Source: an uncultured Bacilli bacterium
GTDB taxonomy: Bacteria > Bacillota_I > Bacilli_A > RF39 > UBA660
NCBI GenBank assembly: GCA_934149325.1
Contig: CAKPEJ010000007.1
Span: forward strand, 1 to 43,112
DNA: 43,112 bases
Direction: 5' to 3'
Part shown: piece after piece, positions 40,477 through 43,112 of the stretch
How positions within the stretch are numbered: the stretch's first letter is position 1
Layout: each line of letters starts with the position of its first letter
Program-made: the position numbers and the translations under genes
Notes under the pieces: generated by a model
Seen by the model: the letters and a program-made list of their open reading frames with translations, nothing else
Told to the model about the DNA's origin: nothing
Database searches by the model: none

Positions 40477-40597
40477 GTAAGCAAGAAAACTTGCATAAAA
40501 TAAAAAAGAGGAACATTCGATTCTGCAAGTGAATGTCGCCTCTAAAAAAACTTAGTATTGACACTCAATCAGAGATGAAAGAGTGTTATATTTTTAT
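40477..40597 (+). ncRNA. Antitoxin-like antisense RNA A
   Basis: Predicted RNA of about 120 nt. It starts with a hairpin GCAAG-aaaa-CTTGC (40481-40494), a linker CATAAAATAAAAAAG, a second hairpin in which GAGG/CCTC and ACATTC/GAATGT pair (40508-40542), and a terminator (40559-40566 with 40581-40588, then T-rich). Its 3' end overlaps the 3' end of the minus-strand toxin ORF. The second hairpin resembles the 5' leader of the toxin mRNA, offering a second contact. The 5' block is nearly identical to that of RNA B at 42890. It carries no credible ORF of its own. Confidence 0.75.
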
Positions 40598-40678
40598 TGC
40601 TAACACCAGTAAGGTAGAAAGTAACAAAATGATAGCAATAAGACGAAGGACTTTTATTATAAAAGTTCTTTTCTTCAT
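40586..40678 (-). CDS. Type I toxin-like hydrophobic peptide A (30 residues)
   Basis: A 30-codon ORF with a basic start (MKKRTFIIKVLR) and a membrane-spanning rest (LIAIILLLSTLLVLAIKI). AGGAGG lies six bases before the ATG. A good minus-strand promoter is 60 bp upstream (AAACAA 40764-40769 and ATTATA 40741-40746 as read on plus). The 5' leader has TCCTCC that can pair with GGAGGG of the Shine-Dalgarno, a translation lock common in type I toxin mRNAs. The plus-strand RNA overlaps its 3' end. It resembles Fst/TxpA-type toxins in size and layout but cannot be assigned to a family. Confidence 0.75.
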   Translation of the reverse strand: MKKRTFIIKVLRLIAIILLLSTLLVLAIKI

Positions 40679-40740
40679 TGTATCCCTCCTTTCTTTCTCA
40701 AGATTGGAGGACGACACTCACATCAAATGTTCCTATAAAA

Positions 40741-40769
40741 ATTATATAATAAGTAATTTTATAAAACAA
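40741..40769 (-). promoter_or_regulatory. Promoter of toxin A mRNA
   Basis: On the minus strand: TTGTTT (-35), 17-bp spacer, TATAAT (-10). Predicted leader of about 55 nt. Confidence 0.75.
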
Positions 40770-40881
40770 GCGAACAGATGAAGGTTTTGTTAAAATTTCA
40801 AGAATGTGTGTTATAATTGATTTAGAGATTGATTCAATATCAATCGCCTTTGTGAAAAGTTGTAGATAACTACGACAATGG

Positions 40882-40907
40882 CACCAGATTGATAGTAAAC
40901 TCGAACA
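40882..40907 (+). repeat. attR: right direct repeat of the ssrA-integrated element
   Basis: CACCAGATTGATAG, then T, AAACTCG, A, ACA; differs from attL at two positions. Preceded by TGG so that it also starts TGGCACCA. Confidence 0.8.
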
Positions 40908-40925
40908 ATAGAAAGTTCGAGTTTT
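40897..40925 (+). terminator. Hairpin terminator at attR (probable original ssrA terminator)
   Basis: Ten-bp stem AAACTCGAAC/GTTCGAGTTT (40897-40906 with 40915-40924), eight-base loop and short T-run. It continues directly from the att core, as the terminator of an uninterrupted ssrA would. Confidence 0.65.
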
Positions 40926-40940
40926 AAAATGCAAAAAATA

Positions 40941-40949
40941 TGTTATAAT
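40941..40949 (+). promoter_or_regulatory. Extended -10 promoter of the gene at 41044
   Basis: TGtTATAAT; no clear -35. The 85-nt leader has two perfect hairpins: TTTCTAAATT/AATTTAGAAA (40959-40968 with 40979-40988) and ATAATGAT/ATCATTAT (40997-41004 with 41010-41017). Confidence 0.55.
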
Positions 40950-41043
40950 AAATATCGATTTCTAAATTAAATTATTTCAATTTAGAAACTACTTGTATAA
41001 TGATATAAAATCATTATGCAATATATTAAATGTAGGTGATTTT

Positions 41044-41820
41044 ATGAAATATAAAGATTTTTATGAACAGGAAAAATTACGTGAGATAAAGCCAGAACAA
41101 AAAAATAATTCAATTGCGGAAGAATTTATATCGAAATTTCTAGAAATGACATATAGAGATGAATTATTATATCAAACAGGAAATCCTATAGAAGATTTAT
41201 TATATGAATTTTTTTCACTAAAAGGCACTGAATTTGAAAAAGTTTTTCTCGATTTATTAAGCTCTTATAATTTTAATTATTCTATGTCAATTCATAACGC
41301 GATTTATTATTTATTAGCAACAGATAGGGAATATGATAATACCATTGATCCTTTGTTATGGCCAGGCATTAATGATATAAAAAGGAATGAATCAAAATAT
41401 ATTTTAAGTACTATTTTAGGAACTATTGAAGTATATAAAGCAAGTGAAATATTATCTGATTCAAAATCTTATCATATTTTTGAGAAAGATTTAATGGGAC
41501 AATGTTATGAGAGAACTTATGACTTTTTAAGAGAAAATAATGATTATAGAGTGGTACTTTCGTATATGCCTAATTTCTTTTATGGAGGCCATTATCATGC
41601 TTACTTAGAAAAAGATAATGAAGTTTTAGATATAGCATCAAATGCATTATATTATTCTGAACAATCTATTAATAAAATACTATGCGGAGAAACATTGTCA
41701 AAATTAACATATAAGCAATTAAAACAAAAATTTAATACAATTAAAAATACCATACCTAATATAGGTTCTAAAAATAAATTATTAACATTAGCACTATATT
41801 ATGATAGAAAAAATAGTTAG
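41044..41820 (+). CDS. Hypothetical protein, possible transglutaminase-fold cysteine hydrolase
   Basis: A 258-residue soluble protein, no family recognised with certainty. The last third has the layout of a papain/transglutaminase-like triad: Cys in DLMGQCYERTYDFLREN (about 162), then VVLSYMPN, then His in GGHYHAYLEKDNE (about 194) and Asp in VLDIASNALYY (about 203). The N-terminal part is helical and acidic. ATG at 41044 has TAGGTGA; an earlier in-frame TTG-type start at 40993 lacks one. It lies right after attR in a second island unit, with a structured leader. Function is inference only. Confidence 0.7.
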   Translation: MKYKDFYEQEKLREIKPEQKNNSIAEEFISKFLEMTYRDELLYQTGNPIEDLLYEFFSLKGTEFEKVFLDLLSSYNFNYSMSIHNAIYYLLATDREYDNTIDPLLWPGINDIKRNESKYILSTILGTIEVYKASEILSDSKSYHIFEKDLMGQCYERTYDFLRENNDYRVVLSYMPNFFYGGHYHAYLEKDNEVLDIASNALYYSEQSINKILCGETLSKLTYKQLKQKFNTIKNTIPNIGSKNKLLTLALYYDRKNS

Positions 41821-42108
41821 TAAAATTGTTGTATTTTTTTAGAACACCACTAGAAAATTTATTCGATTTTTTATGTATGAATTAATCAGAAATGATAGAT
41901 TTTTTTGTTATTAATTTTGCAATACTATTCTAATAATAAACGGAAATACTAATAGAATAGAATGAACAAAAACTACATACTAGCATTTAATTATTCAAGT
42001 GATATATATATAGGTAAGAAGATTATATTAATTATATAAAATAATTTCTAATATATGAAAAATTATTTTTTTGATGTATAATATTTTTTGTTTTATGGAG
42101 GGTTATTT
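41821..42108. other. Intergenic region without a recognised gene
   Basis: 288 bases, extremely AT-rich. A T-run after the stop of the upstream gene has no good stem. A short inverted repeat (CTATTCT/AGAATAG) lies near 41935-41965. No ORF with a start signal was seen on either strand. Confidence 0.5.
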
Positions 42109-42696
42109 ATGATAGTAGAATTTAAAAATAATAATTATTTTGACAAAGTAAAAGACATCTTAATTAGAGATGGAAAAAATTTACTAAAAATATTTTATGG
42201 TTCAAATCTTGATTTATATATAGATATTTTTGGGGACTATAATATTGATGAAAATGGGCAATATAATGCTATATTTTCTATAAATAAAAACCAGGAAATT
42301 TATCAGTATTTTGAAAATCTTATGGATAATATAATTAAATGTAAAGTATTTGATGCAAGTGATATCAAATTAGAAATATGTGATATTAAAGAACAAATGA
42401 ATGAATTATTAAAAGATAATGATGTTTATAATAGATTAGTACAGAATTCTGCAATTATTTGGTATAGTGATAATATATATGACGAAAAAGCAAATAAACT
42501 AAAAATAGAAAAAAAGGATGATAAAATAATATTAAATTTTACTGATAATCCTTATGATCCTACATTTGGTTTTGGTATAAGAATATGTAATTCAGGATCA
42601 AAATATGACCCATTTAACTTATGTTTTATGAATTTATTTAATCAACTTCAAGTATTAAATAAACAAGAAGAACAAAAGAAGTTGGTTCTAAAATAG
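42109..42696 (+). CDS. Hypothetical protein, 195 residues
   Basis: Not recognised. A soluble acidic protein; beta-rich N-terminal part (MIVEFKNNNYFDKVKDILI, then LYIDIFGDYN...YNAIFSINK), a helical centre and a C-terminal stretch with FTDNPYDPTFGFGIRICNSG that may be a beta sheet. The start has GGAGGG with good spacing; an in-frame start at 42088 is rejected. It stands alone between two noncoding stretches in the second island unit, directly before TGGCACCA repeat copy 2. Confidence 0.7.
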   Translation: MIVEFKNNNYFDKVKDILIRDGKNLLKIFYGSNLDLYIDIFGDYNIDENGQYNAIFSINKNQEIYQYFENLMDNIIKCKVFDASDIKLEICDIKEQMNELLKDNDVYNRLVQNSAIIWYSDNIYDEKANKLKIEKKDDKIILNFTDNPYDPTFGFGIRICNSGSKYDPFNLCFMNLFNQLQVLNKQEEQKKLVLK

Positions 42697-42715
42697 TTAT
42701 AGACGTCTACGCCGT

Positions 42716-42782
42716 TGGCACCAATATGAAATTAACCTTTATAATATAACGTTTTTTATTTTTTAGGTCTTATAAATTTTCT
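42716..42782 (+). repeat. TGGCACCA repeat, copy 2
   Basis: Diverged copy of 40229-40309: TGGCACCAATATGAAATTAA, then a broken form of the hairpin (CCTTTATAATATAACG), T-run, ATTTTTTAGGTCTTATAAATTTTCT. It lacks a 10-base insertion of copy 1. As in copy 1, a toxin-antitoxin-like cassette follows. Confidence 0.75.
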
Positions 42783-42852
42783 GAAAATATTGGTAAAGAA
42801 ATGTCAAACTTAGTTATAAAAAACAATATTAGATATCTTTAAAATTTGATTT

Positions 42853-42881
42853 TTGACAAAAAGTTATAAGTATGTTACTAT
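42853..42881 (+). promoter_or_regulatory. Promoter of antitoxin-like RNA B
   Basis: TTGACA (42853-42858), 17-bp spacer, extended TGt and TACTAT (42876-42881). Confidence 0.82.
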
Positions 42882-42887
42882 GAATAT

Positions 42888-43004
42888 GTCAAGGAAACTT
42901 GCATAAAATAAAAAAGGGAAATACTTAACTTTGCCGAGTTGAGTACTTACCTAAATATTTAGATTTGTACTTAATCTTTTGCTAGATTGAGTACTATTTT
43001 TTTA
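42888..43004 (+). ncRNA. Antitoxin-like antisense RNA B
   Basis: Predicted RNA of about 117 nt with the same layout as RNA A. CAAG-gaaa-CTTG (42890-42901) and CATAAAATAAAAAAG repeat the 5' block of RNA A. A 9-bp hairpin (42922-42930 with 42937-42945) is followed by an 11-bp terminator (42967-42977 with 42984-42994, T-run to 43004). The two hairpins are themselves repeats: both run TACTTAA...TTGAGTACT. The terminator overlaps the stop of the minus-strand toxin ORF. Confidence 0.75.
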
Positions 43005-43083
43005 TACATAGAATCATTAGAGAGACTATTAATAAAATGATAATTAGTATTAGAAATGAGATTAGTAAATCTTTTTTCTTCAT
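42994..43083 (-). CDS. Type I toxin-like hydrophobic peptide B (29 residues)
   Basis: A 29-codon ORF: basic start MKKKDLL, a membrane-spanning core (ISFLILIIILLIVSLMIL) and end CIKK. AGGAGG lies nine bases before the ATG. The stop overlaps the terminator of the convergent RNA B. Its promoter and most of the leader lie past the window end. Similar to peptide A in size and charge pattern but not in sequence beyond MKK and Leu/Ile composition. Confidence 0.72.
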   Translation of the reverse strand: MKKKDLLISFLILIIILLIVSLMILCIKK

Positions 43084-43112
43084 AATATCAATCCTCCTTC
43101 CTAATAGAAGTT

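Larger units (their letters stand above)
33521..40907 (+). mobile_element. Mobilisable element integrated at the 3' end of ssrA
   Basis: A 7.4-kb segment bounded by 26-bp direct repeats with two mismatches, the first being the ssrA 3' end. Contents in order, all plus strand except the toxin: small unknown gene, attenuator, large serine recombinase, oriT-like region, MobV relaxase, MFS transporter, class I GATase-like hydrolase, HAD nucleotidase, TGGCACCA repeat and a type I toxin-antitoxin-like cassette. It has no conjugation machinery, so it would need a helper. The recombinase is a serine type, whereas most ssrA-targeting integrases are tyrosine type; whether it made these repeats is inference. 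Confidence 0.8.

Noticed and set aside
40533..40934. Longer ORFs on both strands over cassette A (40533-40781 plus, 40698-40934 minus)
   Set aside because: The first is antisense to the toxin gene and inside the RNA region; the second spans attR and its terminator. Neither has a start signal.
41821..42087. A third toxin-antitoxin cassette in the 288-base gap
   Set aside because: Neither the conserved RNA 5' block nor a short hydrophobic ORF with a Shine-Dalgarno is present on either strand.

Overview
The window is 43 kb of very AT-rich chromosome from a low-GC Bacillota (Bacilli/Erysipelotrichia-like). TGA is a genuine stop codon (sigH, smpB and yabP end on it) and Trp is TGG, so the standard bacterial code applies rather than the Mycoplasma code. 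Gene order follows the origin-proximal part of the Bacillus chromosome, with many intervening genes missing. The lineage keeps sporulation genes (yabG, spoVG, yabP, yabQ, sigH), so it is probably a small-genome spore-former or a recent descendant of one. A species name cannot be given from the sequence.

Layout. 1-10.8 kb: 3' end of metG, tatD, rsmA, the sporulation/division block yabG-veg-spoVG-yabP-yabQ-divIC, then mrnC-rlmB-sigH, secE-nusG, rplK-rplA and rplJ-rplL with leader RNAs, a ybxB-like methyltransferase and one unknown gene. 10.8-18.1 kb: rpoB-rpoC. 18.1-26.2 kb: a zinc-ribbon membrane protein, tilS-ftsH, the str operon (rpsL-rpsG-fusA) and tuf. 26.2-33.5 kb: an unknown gene, a FemX-like transferase on the minus strand, eno, a cation exchanger, secG-rnr-smpB and tmRNA (ssrA). 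Housekeeping promoters are unusually clear, mostly with an extended TGn -10, and several have their -35 box lying over the last codons of the gene before. Sporulation-type promoters can be proposed before yabP (SigE-like) and yabG (SigK-like).

33.5-43.1 kb is a mobile-element hot spot at the 3' end of ssrA. A 26-bp imperfect direct repeat (33521-33546 and 40882-40907) brackets a 7.4-kb element. It carries a large serine recombinase behind a leader-peptide/terminator attenuator, a MobV relaxase with an oriT-like site resembling that of pMV158, and a cargo operon of an MFS transporter, a class I glutamine-amidotransferase-like hydrolase and a HAD nucleotidase. A second incomplete unit follows, with a possible transglutaminase-fold protein and an unknown protein.

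The most novel content is at the ends of these two units. Each ends with a 'TGGCACCA' repeat followed by a type I toxin-antitoxin-like cassette: a minus-strand ORF for a 29-30 residue hydrophobic peptide with a strong Shine-Dalgarno, convergent with and overlapping a structured ~120-nt RNA on the plus strand. The two RNAs share a nearly identical 5' block. Neither peptide is long enough to appear in a routine gene call. The repeated order (cargo - TGGCACCA repeat - antitoxin RNA/toxin - att) suggests a family of ssrA-associated elements with a conserved stability module at the right end.
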